DNA of 64,000 nucleotides from Microcaldota archaeon (GTDB lineage: Archaea > B1Sed10-29 > B47-G15). Numbering within the stretch: the stretch's first letter is position 1; every line of letters begins with the position of its first letter. Positions 15,628-23,959 of this stretch are shown one piece after another. The notes under the pieces were generated by a model that was given only the letters and a program-made list of their open reading frames with translations, was not told the origin of the DNA and ran no database searches. The DNA is taken from the NCBI GenBank assembly GCA_003660975.1, contig QMVG01000003.1, forward strand, positions 53,235 to 117,234. Direction: 5' to 3'. A program made the position numbers and the translations under genes.

Positions 15628-16705
15628 AATCTACAATGCTCCTGGCTTTGTCCATAAGCTTTCTTTTTTTTCTCTGATGCTCCATAAGCATTTTCTTCAG
15701 CCGCCCAATTGCCTCTTTTTTACAGTCTCCACACAGTAGTTTGCCTGCCTTACATGCTTCATATCTTTCTTTTAGTTTCTTATCATCTTTTTCCAAGTGA
15801 AATAAAAACAGCTCATATATAGGGCAGTTTTCAGGCTGGCCTCCCTTCTCTTTCTGCTCTTTTACAGTAGCCCTCCCGCCTGTAAACCCATTCATAACTT
15901 TTCTTTCAATGTCTTCCTCAGTGTCGCTTAGCGTTATCATTGAACTTTCATCTCTTTTGCTCATTTTACTGTCTCCAGACAGCGACCTTATAAATTTGTT
16001 ATAAGTGCTGGATGGAGATATCAGGCCATGCTTTGGCGCTATGTCTCTTGTTAATCTTATGTGTGGGTCTTGGTCAATCCCAACAGGAACCACAGTTGGC
16101 TTTGGGCCTCCAAATTCAGGCATCTGGGGCAGTAATATATCAGCCACCTGTATCAGCGCTGCCATATAATACCCTATATCCTTTTCCCCATATATGGCTC
16201 TCATCATGTTGTTGGTTACATTGTTGGAGAAAACAAAGGCCATGTTATTGACTCTTGTCTGCTTAGATTGCCTGTAAAAGTAGGCTCTTTTCTCAGATGC
16301 GTCTACGCCAAGAGCCAAGAGGTCAGCTATGTTGTCTATTGCCGTGTCCCTCTGTTCTTCCAAAGCTATCTTATTCGTGATTAATGCTTCCAAATCAGCT
16401 ATACAGTAAAACAATTTGGCTCCCAGCCTTTGGAAGTATTTTATTTGTTCAGCAACTAACTTACTGCCAAGATGGAAATTATTGCTCGGTTTTATCCCAG
16501 TCATAATGGCGAATTCCTTTCCTTTACGGTGCGCATCAATTATTCTTTCTATGTCCCTGTGGGCAAAGACTATTTTTCTCCTAAAGAGAAAGTTATCGCC
16601 AGGCATTAGCTCTACAGGAATTTCCTTTATAGCAAAAGCTCGCATCACATCCCTATAATCTTCTATAACGCTTTCGCCAAATGGGTCAAGTTTCATGCTT
16701 ACCAC
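15620..16705 (-). CDS. trpS: Tryptophanyl-tRNA synthetase
   Basis: This is a class I aminoacyl-tRNA synthetase of archaeal TrpRS type. MTGIKPSNNFHLGSK carries the HIGH-equivalent, VPVGIDQDPHIRLTRDIA is a TrpRS hallmark, and SKMSKRDESS is the KMSKS loop. The length of 361 aa is typical. A cysteine-containing C-terminal segment (CGDCKKEA) follows the catalytic core. The gene has an upstream GGAGAG ribosome binding site. It charges tRNA-Trp. Confidence 0.93.
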   Translation of the reverse strand: MVSMKLDPFGESVIEDYRDVMRAFAIKEIPVELMPGDNFLFRRKIVFAHRDIERIIDAHRKGKEFAIMTGIKPSNNFHLGSKLVAEQIKYFQRLGAKLFYCIADLEALITNKIALEEQRDTAIDNIADLLALGVDASEKRAYFYRQSKQTRVNNMAFVFSNNVTNNMMRAIYGEKDIGYYMAALIQVADILLPQMPEFGGPKPTVVPVGIDQDPHIRLTRDIAPKHGLISPSSTYNKFIRSLSGDSKMSKRDESSMITLSDTEEDIERKVMNGFTGGRATVKEQKEKGGQPENCPIYELFLFHLEKDDKKLKERYEACKAGKLLCGDCKKEAIGRLKKMLMEHQRKKRKLMDKARSIVDSM

Positions 16706-16858
16706 TACTCTCCTCTTTTTTATAATGCTTTCCTAAGAAAAAGCTAGCGCTCTTAAATTCTTTTAGTTTATTCACCATTGGAGCGCAACACCCATCAATT
16801 TCACCGAGCTATTTTTTGAACGAGGCACTTTAAATATTTAAGCATTTAAAATATATCT

Positions 16859-17377
16859 ATGGCATTGTTGTTAAACAACCAGGTTTGGATGACAGAAGAT
16901 GAGAAAGCTTTGATAGAGGACCTACTCAGGAGAGGCTATGGAGAGAAGATATCTAACAGATTGCTGCTCATGCCAGAGGAGGCTCTTTTTCTTATGGAAA
17001 AGAGAAAGAGCTTTACAGTAAGCACAGAAAGGGGAAAGAAAAAGAGCTTTGATGAATTGTACAAATTGTTCACCCGCCTAGATAAGCTGTTTCCGCTGAA
17101 ATATAATGTTTTTAGGGACTTGAGAGAAAGAGGATACTGTGTTAAAACTGGTTTTAAATTTGGTTCGCATTATAGAGTCTATGCCAGAGGCAAAAAGCCA
17201 GGCTCTGGCCACGCAGACTGGCTTGTCCAAGCAATTCCAGAAAATAGGATATTTGAGGCCAATCAGCTTTCTGTGGCAGTGCGCCTCGCCCAAAATGTTA
17301 GAAAGAAAATGATATATGCAGTTGTCGATAAAGAGGGAGATATCGTTTATTATAAGGTTGAGAGGATAACGCCATAG
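16859..17377 (+). CDS. endA: tRNA-splicing endonuclease
   Basis: A single-repeat archaeal EndA of 172 aa, the size of the homotetrameric type. The catalytic triad is visible: Tyr108 in HYRVYARG, His118 in GSGHADWLV, and Lys149/150 in VRKKMIYAVVD. It cleaves bulge-helix-bulge motifs in intron-containing tRNAs and rRNA precursors. Candidate precursor stems exist around the 23S gene here. TATA-like AT runs lie at 16831-16856. The gene is followed 9 nt later by dphB. Confidence 0.93.
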   Translation: MALLLNNQVWMTEDEKALIEDLLRRGYGEKISNRLLLMPEEALFLMEKRKSFTVSTERGKKKSFDELYKLFTRLDKLFPLKYNVFRDLRERGYCVKTGFKFGSHYRVYARGKKPGSGHADWLVQAIPENRIFEANQLSVAVRLAQNVRKKMIYAVVDKEGDIVYYKVERITP

Positions 17378-17386
17378 GTGAGGTAG

Positions 17387-18142
17387 ATGCTTTTTTTGAT
17401 AGGCCTTGGTTTGTCTGATGAGAAAGACATAACGCTAAGAGGACTGGAGCTTGCAAGCTCTGCAGACCTAGTTTTTCTTGAGGCCTATACAAGCAAGCTG
17501 TACAAGGAAGATTTGAAGGCCTTGGAAAAGCTTATAGGGAAAAAGATTCAGAGAGCAGATAGGGAGTTCATAGAGTCATCTAAGATCCTTCTCTATGCGC
17601 ACAAGCATAACGTTGCTCTTTTAGTTCCAGGAGACCCAATGATTGCAACTACCCATGCAGAACTTATTCTACGGGCAAGGGAGGAAAAGATAGAGACTAA
17701 GATTGTCCACAATGCAGGCATAATGAACGCAGTGCTGGACACTGGGCTTCAGTTTTACAAGTTCGGAAGAACGACAACCATAAGCTTTTGGGAAGGGAAT
17801 TACAAGCCAACAAGTTTCTATGATGTGATAAAAAGAAATAAAAAAATGAATCTTCACAGCTTATGTCTTCTTGATATTGATATTGTTAAGAATAGGTATA
17901 TGAGCCCAAATGAAGCTATAAGGAGACTGCTTTTCATACAGAAACAGAGGGGAGATGAAGCTGTTATAGATGAAGTTGTTGTTTGTTCAAGGATGGGTAG
18001 CACTAAGCAGAATATAATATACGGAAAAGCAGTAGAGCTGCAAAATCTCGCTTTCGGCAATGGGCTGCACTGCTTGGTGATACCTGCAGCTCTTCATGAC
18101 CTCGAGAGAGAATTTCTTGAGCAGTTTAGGGTGAAGCAATGA
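17387..18142 (+). CDS. dphB: Diphthine synthase
   Basis: SAM-dependent methyltransferase that builds diphthamide on elongation factor 2. Family signatures are FLIGLGLSDEKDITLRGLE at the N-terminus, VPGDPMIATTH, and VHNAGIMNAVLDTGLQ. The length of 251 aa is normal. It is found in archaea and eukaryotes, which supports the archaeal origin of the window. It forms an operon with endA upstream and a DUF357 gene downstream (ATGA overlap). Confidence 0.95.
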   Translation: MLFLIGLGLSDEKDITLRGLELASSADLVFLEAYTSKLYKEDLKALEKLIGKKIQRADREFIESSKILLYAHKHNVALLVPGDPMIATTHAELILRAREEKIETKIVHNAGIMNAVLDTGLQFYKFGRTTTISFWEGNYKPTSFYDVIKRNKKMNLHSLCLLDIDIVKNRYMSPNEAIRRLLFIQKQRGDEAVIDEVVVCSRMGSTKQNIIYGKAVELQNLAFGNGLHCLVIPAALHDLEREFLEQFRVKQ

Positions 18143-18384
18143 AAAAGCTGGACTACTGTATTAGGATGACTTCTGACTGCCTGAAGGAATTGAAAATACT
18201 GGATGAGAAAGCTAAAGCACTGATTGATTTTGCTAGGGATTATTTGAAGGATGCAGAGTATTATTACGATAAGGACCCAGAGACAGCACTTGAAGCAGTG
18301 TCTTATGCACATGGTTTTATAGATGCTGCCGTGCTTTTAGGTCTTATTGAGATACCTGGCTACCACCTGAAAAAGAAGTTTTAA
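18139..18384 (+). CDS. DUF357 protein
   Basis: Small helical protein (81 aa) with the DUF357 pattern: DYLKDAEYYYDKDPETALEAVSYAHGFIDAAVLLGLIEI. Function unknown; the family is archaeal and TPR-like in appearance. The ATG overlaps the dphB stop by 4 nt, so the two are translated from one transcript. Confidence 0.85.
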   Translation: MKKLDYCIRMTSDCLKELKILDEKAKALIDFARDYLKDAEYYYDKDPETALEAVSYAHGFIDAAVLLGLIEIPGYHLKKKF

Positions 18385-18423
18385 GCAAAACAGTTATATT
18401 AGATTAATTCTTTACTTTTTACG

Positions 18424-18888
18424 ATGAAGTTATCTGTACCCTCTTTCGGCATCGCAAACAAGAAAGCCATTTTAGCCCTGATTTTAGCCATTGCAGTTAT
18501 TTCCGTTATAATCTACTTCACGCCTTTTAGCACTAGCACAGACATTGTGCTTTATTTTGACAAGGCCACTGTTAAGGCAGGGGAATCAAGCAAGCTCTTT
18601 TTAGAGCTTAACAACAATTTAGGCAAGGACATGAAATACATATACATTGCTGTCACTCCAATAGACCCAAACACAATAACAGTGCCAAGCAATACTATAG
18701 AATTACATCAGGCAAACTTCGGCATGGACGAGAAAAGGAAATTTGACTTTGACGTTTTCGTGAGTGATACTGCTATAGAAGGATCTTATTCTTTGAATGT
18801 TGTGGTAATTATGGATGCAGATGCTTTGAATCTTCAAAACCCAGACTTTAAAGAAGAGAGGAGAATTAAGTTGGAGGTTAAGAGGTAA
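18424..18888 (+). CDS. Membrane-anchored extracytoplasmic beta-domain protein
   Basis: One N-terminal membrane segment (residues 15-32, ILALILAIAVISVIIYF) is followed by an about 120-residue Ig-like beta domain (DIVLYFDKATVKAGESSKLFLELNNN...). This suggests an envelope protein facing outward. The layout resembles the partial gene at 1-198. No specific family is recognised. Confidence 0.7.
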   Translation: MKLSVPSFGIANKKAILALILAIAVISVIIYFTPFSTSTDIVLYFDKATVKAGESSKLFLELNNNLGKDMKYIYIAVTPIDPNTITVPSNTIELHQANFGMDEKRKFDFDVFVSDTAIEGSYSLNVVVIMDADALNLQNPDFKEERRIKLEVKR

Positions 18889-18893
18889 TTAAT

Positions 18894-19073
18894 ATGGACG
18901 GTAATTTTGATATAGAAATGACCCACAAGATTGATAAGGAGCTGGCAGAGCTTCTGTATAAGGCATACAACAAAACAGCAGTTGAGCTAAGCAGACTTTG
19001 CTTTGAATACAATAAAACACCTGAAGAGGTGCTTGAGGTATTCAAGAAACTTAGGGACGGCATTTTGGATTAG
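18894..19073 (+). CDS. Small acidic protein of unknown function (59 aa)
   Basis: An ATG at 18894 opens a 59-codon frame (MDGNFDIEMTHKIDKELAEL...) starting 5 nt after the preceding stop. It is helical and amphipathic with one Cys. Its TAG overlaps the stop of the convergent glutaredoxin-like gene by 4 nt (TTAG), the same arrangement as at other real convergent pairs here, which supports it as a gene. No family is recognised. Confidence 0.6.
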   Translation: MDGNFDIEMTHKIDKELAELLYKAYNKTAVELSRLCFEYNKTPEEVLEVFKKLRDGILD

Positions 19074-19303
19074 AGATGGAGCGCTTTTATCAGCTTTTCC
19101 TCATCAAAGCCAACAACTATAACGCCGTCCACGTCAATTACAGGAACTCCCCTTTGGCCACTTTTTTGTTCTAGTTCTCTTATTCTTTCAGGTTCTTTTG
19201 ATAGGTCAACTTCATCAAACCTTATGTCGTTTTCTTTTAGAAATTGTTTGACTTTTTCACACCATTCTGAGTTTGGAGCAGTGTAAACCACAACACGCGT
19301 CAT
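19070..19303 (-). CDS. Glutaredoxin-like protein with SEWC active site
   Basis: The 77-aa thioredoxin-fold protein has the Grx/NrdH layout: strand VVVYTAPN, active-site position SEWC (residues 12-15), and the cis-proline loop RGVPVIDVDG followed by VVGFDEEKL. The usual first Cys of CPxC is Ser12, leaving Cys15 only. It therefore cannot form the standard dithiol and may act as a binding protein or by an unusual monothiol route. Confidence 0.85.
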   Translation of the reverse strand: MTRVVVYTAPNSEWCEKVKQFLKENDIRFDEVDLSKEPERIRELEQKSGQRGVPVIDVDGVIVVGFDEEKLIKALHL

Positions 19304-19376
19304 CAGCGAATACCTCCTGAATCTTCTTAGAATTTGAAATTTACTTAATAATGCTTAATATAGTTTTCGCTGTCAG

Positions 19377-19389
19377 CTTCTGTTAACTT
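19377..19389 (+). repeat. Inverted repeat, left copy, upstream of HD gene
   Basis: CTTCTGTTAACTT here is the exact reverse complement of the 13 bases at 20304-20316. The pair encloses the HD-domain gene and its hairpin-rich 3' flank. Similarity continues weakly inward (ATTGG against GTTGG). Confidence 0.5.
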
Positions 19390-19470
19390 GTCATTGGCGA
19401 GATAAGAAATAAAAATCTTGAACTTGTAGAAATGAAAAAATTAATAAACTTTTCATAACATACTAAATAT

Positions 19471-19554
19471 ATGAAATTAGCCAAAAAGATTACCTTCGAC
19501 AACTTCTTATATTCCCGGAACGTTAGCAGAAATTGCCCTCAGCCTACGTTTTAA
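19471..19554 (+). other. Tiny ORF with TATA-like box, possible gene remnant
   Basis: A 27-codon frame (MKLAKKITFDNFLYSRN...) begins with an ATG 28 nt after a TATA-like TTAATAAAC. It lies just inside the left inverted repeat. It may be the 5' stub of a disrupted gene or chance. The remaining sequence from 19304 to 19589 shows only AT-rich promoter-like DNA. Confidence 0.25.
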
Positions 19555-19589
19555 TAAGATTTAAATAAAATATCTCTTTAATTGAATTT

Positions 19590-20153
19590 ATGACAAAGTT
19601 ATTTGATGAAGTTAAACAGTTTGTTAAGGAATCCTTTGAAGAGTGTGGATATAAGGAACATATAAAACATCTTGAAAGAACTGTTTATTGGGTGAAAAAA
19701 TTAAAACCAAATGCGGACGAAGCACTTTTGATTGCAGCAATTTCGCATGATATAGGAACTGCCCATAGGTGGAAGAAAATACAAAAAGAACTTCATCAGA
19801 TGAAATTTACAGATAAAGAACTTATTGAAAAACATCAGAAAGAATGCGCAAGAATTATTGAAGAATTTTTAAGGAAACAAGGTGCGAATCCGGAGATAAT
19901 TGATAGAGTAAAAATGCTGGTTTCAAAGCATGAAGAAGGGGGAAATGCGGATCAAAATTTATTAAAAGACGCGGACAGTATTAGCTTTTTTGAAAATAAC
20001 ATCCCAGTTTTTCTGAATATGGCAAAGAAAATCGGAAAGGGAAAGGTAAAACAAAAATTTGATTGGATGTATAATAGAATGACCTCAGAAAAAGCACGAC
20101 GAATTGTCAAGAAATGGTATGATAAAGCAATTAAGGATTTAAGAAATGTTTGA
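19590..20153 (+). CDS. HD-domain phosphohydrolase (probable)
   Basis: The 187-aa helical protein carries HD signatures: EHIKHLERTVYWV, AAISHDIGTAHRW, VSKHEEGG and NLLKDADSISFF. The order H...HD...H...D fits metal-dependent HD hydrolases; a nucleotide or tRNA-related substrate is possible. Codon use is more AT-rich than its neighbours. With flanking inverted repeats and hairpins it looks acquired. The TATA-like GATTTAAATAAAAT precedes the start. Confidence 0.7.
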   Translation: MTKLFDEVKQFVKESFEECGYKEHIKHLERTVYWVKKLKPNADEALLIAAISHDIGTAHRWKKIQKELHQMKFTDKELIEKHQKECARIIEEFLRKQGANPEIIDRVKMLVSKHEEGGNADQNLLKDADSISFFENNIPVFLNMAKKIGKGKVKQKFDWMYNRMTSEKARRIVKKWYDKAIKDLRNV

Positions 20154-20380
20154 ATTTTAGCGGGCTTCAGGCAGCTCTTCGCAATCCTTCGGATTGCTTA
20201 ACCACTCCAAGTATTCGCGGGGACTTAACAGCGGATAAACGATTTCGCTACGCTACATCCAAACCCACTTCGTGGGCTTATTCGCAATTGTTTAACCAAC
20301 AATAAGTTAACAGAAGATACTGCCCGATACTTTTTTATTTACAGGAGCTTTATCCATAACATATATGGGGATGGTAGGCC
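20154..20380. other. Hairpin-rich intergenic segment
   Basis: No gene is seen. The segment is more GC-rich than its surroundings and holds two near-perfect hairpins with TTC loops: GCAATCCTTCGGATTGC at 20181-20197 and CCCACTTCGTGGG at 20264-20276. Several TTAAC motifs and the right inverted repeat follow. The first hairpin may also act in transcription termination. Confidence 0.45.
20304..20316 (-). repeat. Inverted repeat, right copy, downstream of HD gene
   Basis: AAGTTAACAGAAG, the exact reverse complement of 19377-19389. The distance between the outer ends of the pair is 940 bp. Confidence 0.5.
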
Positions 20381-20500
20381 ATGACTCCGGCTGAGGTTAT
20401 AATATTTCTCTGTATGCTTGTGATTGTAGGAGCTATCGTTGTCATAATCTTAGCATGGCAATTCTACAAAGAGGCCCACAGTGTTGAAACAGCTAAATAA
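20381..20500 (+). CDS. Single-span membrane micropeptide (39 aa)
   Basis: ATG at 20381 gives MTPAEVIIFLCMLVIVGAIV... ending VETAK before TAA at 20498. Residues 5-26 form one membrane helix. The stop overlaps the convergent glyS stop by 8 nt, a spacing also seen at two other convergent pairs, which supports expression. Function unknown. Confidence 0.55.
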   Translation: MTPAEVIIFLCMLVIVGAIVVIILAWQFYKEAHSVETAK

Positions 20501-21944
20501 GCGCTTCTTTTAGCTTTTCTATCCTGACCCTTTTTTGCTTTGTGCTGTCCCTATCTCTTATTGTTACAGTGTTGTCTTTTAATGTGTCATAATCTATTGT
20601 TATCCCAAAAGGTATCCCTATCTCATCTGCCCTTGCGTATCTTCTTCCTATACTTCCACTGCTGTCATAGAACAGTTCTGTGTCTTTTTTCAGTGCTTCA
20701 TAAATTTCAAGAGCTTTTTCATCTATCCCATTCTTATTTACTAATGGATAAACAGCTGCTATATAAGGAGCCACCTGCTTTGGCAGGGCAAAATATTTTC
20801 TCTTTTCCTCCTCTCTGTAAAAGCTGTCAAGCAATAAAAAGAGCATTCTGTCTATGCCAAAAGTAAGCTCTACGACATGTGGGATGAATTTAACTCCTCC
20901 CTTGTTTATCTCCATTTTTTCTCCAGAATATTTTTGGTGCCTGCTTAAATCATAGTCTGTTCTGTAATGGCAAGCAGCCACTTCCTTGTATTCGCTGTAA
21001 GAGTTGAACCAAACCTCTAAGTCAAAGTGGTACTTATTGTAAAACGCCTTTTCCTCCTCGTTCTTTTCCCAAAACCTCATTTTTTCAATACCAAGACCCT
21101 GAAAGAACTCCAAAATTTTTGCCATGTAATAGACATATCTTTTCCCATATCCCATTGCTACTAATTCTGAGGCCTTCATTTTCTTAATCCCTTCTTTTCT
21201 TTTTTCAGCCAATACTACAGGCATTTCAAGATTTCTGATAGAATCAAAGTCAGGATGCTCCTTAATGTCTTCTGGTCTTATGAAGATTTGCAGTTCTGCT
21301 TGTGTGAATTCCCTCATTCTGAACAGGCCCTGCCTCGGGCTTATCTCGTTCCTAAAAGCTTTACCCACGATTGCTAAACCAAGAGGAATCCTTTCCCTGT
21401 TTACTTTATATTCTCTCTTAAAGTTCACATAACTTCCTTGAGCTGTTTCTGGCCTCAAGAAAGCTTTTACACCACTGTTAAAACCAACCTCGAAGGAGAA
21501 CATCAGATTTATATGAGCAGTGTTGCTGAGCTCTCCACCACATTTTAGGCATTTTATTTTGTGCTTTTTTATGATTCCATCCATTTCCTTCTCGGACAAG
21601 CCTTCAAAAGATTCATTTAGTATTGACTCTAACAATTCATCAGCCCTGTACCGCATTTTGCATTTTTTACACACGACCACCGGGTCTGTAAAGTGTTGAA
21701 GATGGCCACTGGCTTTCCAAACTTTTTCTGGCATTATTTCAGATGGCTGAATTTCGTGGATATTTTCCTCTATTTTTAAAAAGTACGAGCGCCAGTAATT
21801 CTCTAACCTTCTTTTTATCCTACTTCCAATGCTTCCATAATCATAAAAACCAGCAAACGCGCCATATATTTCTGAAGACGGGTAGAATATCCCCCTCTTT
21901 AGACATATCTCCATTATTTTATCATATCTTGATTTGTCCTGCAT
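20493..21944 (-). CDS. glyS: Glycyl-tRNA synthetase (alpha2 type)
   Basis: Class II synthetase of 483 aa. It has the N-terminal KRGIFYPSSEIYGAFAGFYDYG, a zinc-ribbon-like insertion (CKKC...CLKCGG), motif 2 AFRNEISPRQGLFRMREF, and motif 3 near VELTFGIDRML. An anticodon-binding domain follows (QVAPYIAAVYPL). It charges tRNA-Gly. The gene lies 4 nt after the methyltransferase-like gene on the same strand. Confidence 0.95.
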   Translation of the reverse strand: MQDKSRYDKIMEICLKRGIFYPSSEIYGAFAGFYDYGSIGSRIKRRLENYWRSYFLKIEENIHEIQPSEIMPEKVWKASGHLQHFTDPVVVCKKCKMRYRADELLESILNESFEGLSEKEMDGIIKKHKIKCLKCGGELSNTAHINLMFSFEVGFNSGVKAFLRPETAQGSYVNFKREYKVNRERIPLGLAIVGKAFRNEISPRQGLFRMREFTQAELQIFIRPEDIKEHPDFDSIRNLEMPVVLAEKRKEGIKKMKASELVAMGYGKRYVYYMAKILEFFQGLGIEKMRFWEKNEEEKAFYNKYHFDLEVWFNSYSEYKEVAACHYRTDYDLSRHQKYSGEKMEINKGGVKFIPHVVELTFGIDRMLFLLLDSFYREEEKRKYFALPKQVAPYIAAVYPLVNKNGIDEKALEIYEALKKDTELFYDSSGSIGRRYARADEIGIPFGITIDYDTLKDNTVTIRDRDSTKQKRVRIEKLKEALI

Positions 21945-21948
21945 ATAA

Positions 21949-22425
21949 TCACTTTCTTTCAGCTACTACGAGCAGGTCCTTTTCTTTGTCTCCTATCTCT
22001 TTCTTAATTAATACTCTTATTTTATTAAGCTTTGCTAGTTCATCTGAAAAGCGCAACGGGACAGAGACCACTAAAATACCTTCTCTTCTGGCAAAGGCAG
22101 TTATGTCATAATCAACAAGATGCAAGGCATCTATGCAGAAAACAAAATCAAATGTCTTTTTTAATGCAGGTTTGCTGCTTATGATGTAATTAATCCCTTT
22201 GACCTTTTTTATGCTCTCATCTATGTCTATACCAACTATTTCTTTGAAATTATATCCCTTTTTTCTTAGATACTCTTCCAGCCAAGCAGGGCCTATGCCA
22301 ATGTCAAGCATTGTTTTTTTACTTGCATCTTCTAACAAGTTAAGCTTTTCCAGCTCCGCAGTTATCTCTTTGTATTTTGCTATCTGCTTTTCTTTCCAAG
22401 AATTATAGATATGCCTGCTGAACAT
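21949..22425 (-). CDS. SAM-dependent methyltransferase-like protein
   Basis: Rossmann-fold methyltransferase core of 158 aa: motif I LDIGIGPAWLEEYL near residue 40, acidic end of strand 2 VGIDID, and DFVFCIDALHLVD at the motif IV position. The C-terminal half is shorter than in most class I methyltransferases, so the substrate domain is minimal. It precedes glyS in the same transcript. Substrate unknown. Confidence 0.7.
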   Translation of the reverse strand: MFSRHIYNSWKEKQIAKYKEITAELEKLNLLEDASKKTMLDIGIGPAWLEEYLRKKGYNFKEIVGIDIDESIKKVKGINYIISSKPALKKTFDFVFCIDALHLVDYDITAFARREGILVVSVPLRFSDELAKLNKIRVLIKKEIGDKEKDLLVVAERK

Positions 22426-22430
22426 ATGTA

Positions 22431-23414
22431 TCAGTCAATGCCAGTTTTTGTCCTGCAGTAGGCCATACCAAGCTGAGGAGTATACCACTCGCAGTTCTCT
22501 TCCTGCTCGCACTGTGTTTTTAACGTTAATGCCCTGCATAAATCAACAGCTTTTGATGTGCTGTTGCTTGCACCAAAGTTATCAGTTACTGTAAGGCTCA
22601 CATCATAGGTTCCCAGGGAGGCATAGGTCTGCTCAACCTCCTTTCCAATAACACCGATTCCTCCACTTTCTGTTTCAATGTTCCACAAAAATTGTTCATC
22701 GCTCCAATCGCTTATGTCCTCGTCGTCTCTGACCGATGCAACAAAATAGCATGTATATGAAGCATCCGAGCCTATTTTCATGCATAAATGGGAAAAGTCC
22801 ACTATAGGAACTTTGTTATATTTACATTCAGAACTGTCAAAATGACAATTGGCATCACATCTAAGCGTCCCTTTGTCATAACCCAAGCTCTGGCAGCTTT
22901 GGCCGTTTAGGTCTTCACCATCACAGTCCTCTCCCTCTTCTGCAACACCGTTTCCACAGATTGCTTTATGCACTTCTTCTACACATTGTCCGTTCTGGCA
23001 TACCTGCCCTGGAGGGCATCCACAGTCCTGAGGACAGTTTTCACAGTTTTCAGTAGCTTCACAAATGCTATTTCCGCACTGTGGAGTCACTTGTCCTCCG
23101 CTTTCCACCCCAACACCTATCATATTTACCTTTCCCTCTTTGCAAAGCTGACAAGCTACACCGCAACCTGCTTCATGACTCTGGATGTCTCTGCCTTGTG
23201 CATCTATACAAGCATCCTCACAGAAAGGGCAATCAGAGGCTCCAGTAAGGAGCTGCGATAGGCATTGGCTTGCCGCTGCTTTGCATTTGTTTAAATCACC
23301 AGCAGTTTTTTGTGTCCCAAAAGCACCAAGCGTGAACATAATTACTACTGCTGAAATACCAAGAACAACTGTTATTAACACGAGGTATTCTAATGAGCCT
23401 TGCGCTCTTTTCAT
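22431..23414 (-). CDS. Class III signal-peptide surface protein, Cys-rich with PKD-like domain
   Basis: The N-terminus KRAQGSLEYLVLITVVLG is an archaeal class III (QxSxEY) signal, processed by EppA-type peptidase and used for pilin-like assembly. After it come a cysteine-rich region (about residues 43-95), EGF-like or dockerin-like repeats (CGNSICEATENCENCPQDC; CGNGVAEEGEDCDGE), and a PKD-like beta domain (TYDVSLTVTDNFGAS). It is probably exported and disulfide-bonded. A related protein is at 23960-24697. Confidence 0.8.
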   Translation of the reverse strand: MKRAQGSLEYLVLITVVLGISAVVIMFTLGAFGTQKTAGDLNKCKAAASQCLSQLLTGASDCPFCEDACIDAQGRDIQSHEAGCGVACQLCKEGKVNMIGVGVESGGQVTPQCGNSICEATENCENCPQDCGCPPGQVCQNGQCVEEVHKAICGNGVAEEGEDCDGEDLNGQSCQSLGYDKGTLRCDANCHFDSSECKYNKVPIVDFSHLCMKIGSDASYTCYFVASVRDDEDISDWSDEQFLWNIETESGGIGVIGKEVEQTYASLGTYDVSLTVTDNFGASNSTSKAVDLCRALTLKTQCEQEENCEWYTPQLGMAYCRTKTGID

Positions 23415-23497
23415 GGTTAAGATTAGTATCTTAATGTATTTAAAGAATTGTGCTATTCAGGCAAATTCTTTTAAATCTGCAATGCCTTTTCAAGAGC

Positions 23498-23923
23498 ATG
23501 AAGACTCTTTTCTGCCCTGAGTGTAATTATCCGTTAACAGTCGTTCTTAAAGGCGATAAAATAGACGAATGGAAGATATGCCCAAAGTGTTCTGTCCCTT
23601 CTTATGTTATAGTAACCCCTACAGGAAGATCTAGTGTGATATCTCTTGCCGAAATAGTGAGGGACATGAGGGCGCACAAATACGCAATCAACGCTTTGCT
23701 TTATATACTTAAGAATGGTGGAGCATGGCTAGATGATTTGCAATTTAATGTAGGCAAACTTGTTGAGGAAGATTTAAGTCTTTTAGTGGATTTGCACGTT
23801 CTTGAAAGCAGCAGGGCAGGGAAGTTTTTTTCTATACCTGACTTCTTAAAGAAAGCTTTGGCTGTTCAGCTGATAAAATATGTGAACAAGCCAGAGCAGT
23901 GGCTCAAGGAATTAGCATGGTAG
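23498..23923 (+). CDS. Zinc-ribbon plus winged-helix-like protein
   Basis: The protein begins MKTLFCPECNYPL with a second pair CPKCS, a zinc ribbon of about 35 residues. A helical region then resembles a degenerate winged helix (AINALLYILKNGGAWLDDLQFNVGKL). The frame is open from 23450, but a TATA-like TCTTTTAAAT at 23467-23476 lies about 27 nt before ATG 23498, so the shorter 141-aa form is chosen. It sits between two class III signal-peptide genes and may regulate them; this is inference. Confidence 0.65.
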   Translation: MKTLFCPECNYPLTVVLKGDKIDEWKICPKCSVPSYVIVTPTGRSSVISLAEIVRDMRAHKYAINALLYILKNGGAWLDDLQFNVGKLVEEDLSLLVDLHVLESSRAGKFFSIPDFLKKALAVQLIKYVNKPEQWLKELAW

Positions 23924-23959
23924 AAAGATTTATTAATTGACTGTCTCTATCTTATAGTG

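Noticed and set aside
20154-20330. Integron attC-like sites after the HD gene
   Set aside because: TTAAC motifs and hairpins recall attC sites, but the R'/R'' core pairs could not be placed convincingly and no integron integrase is present.
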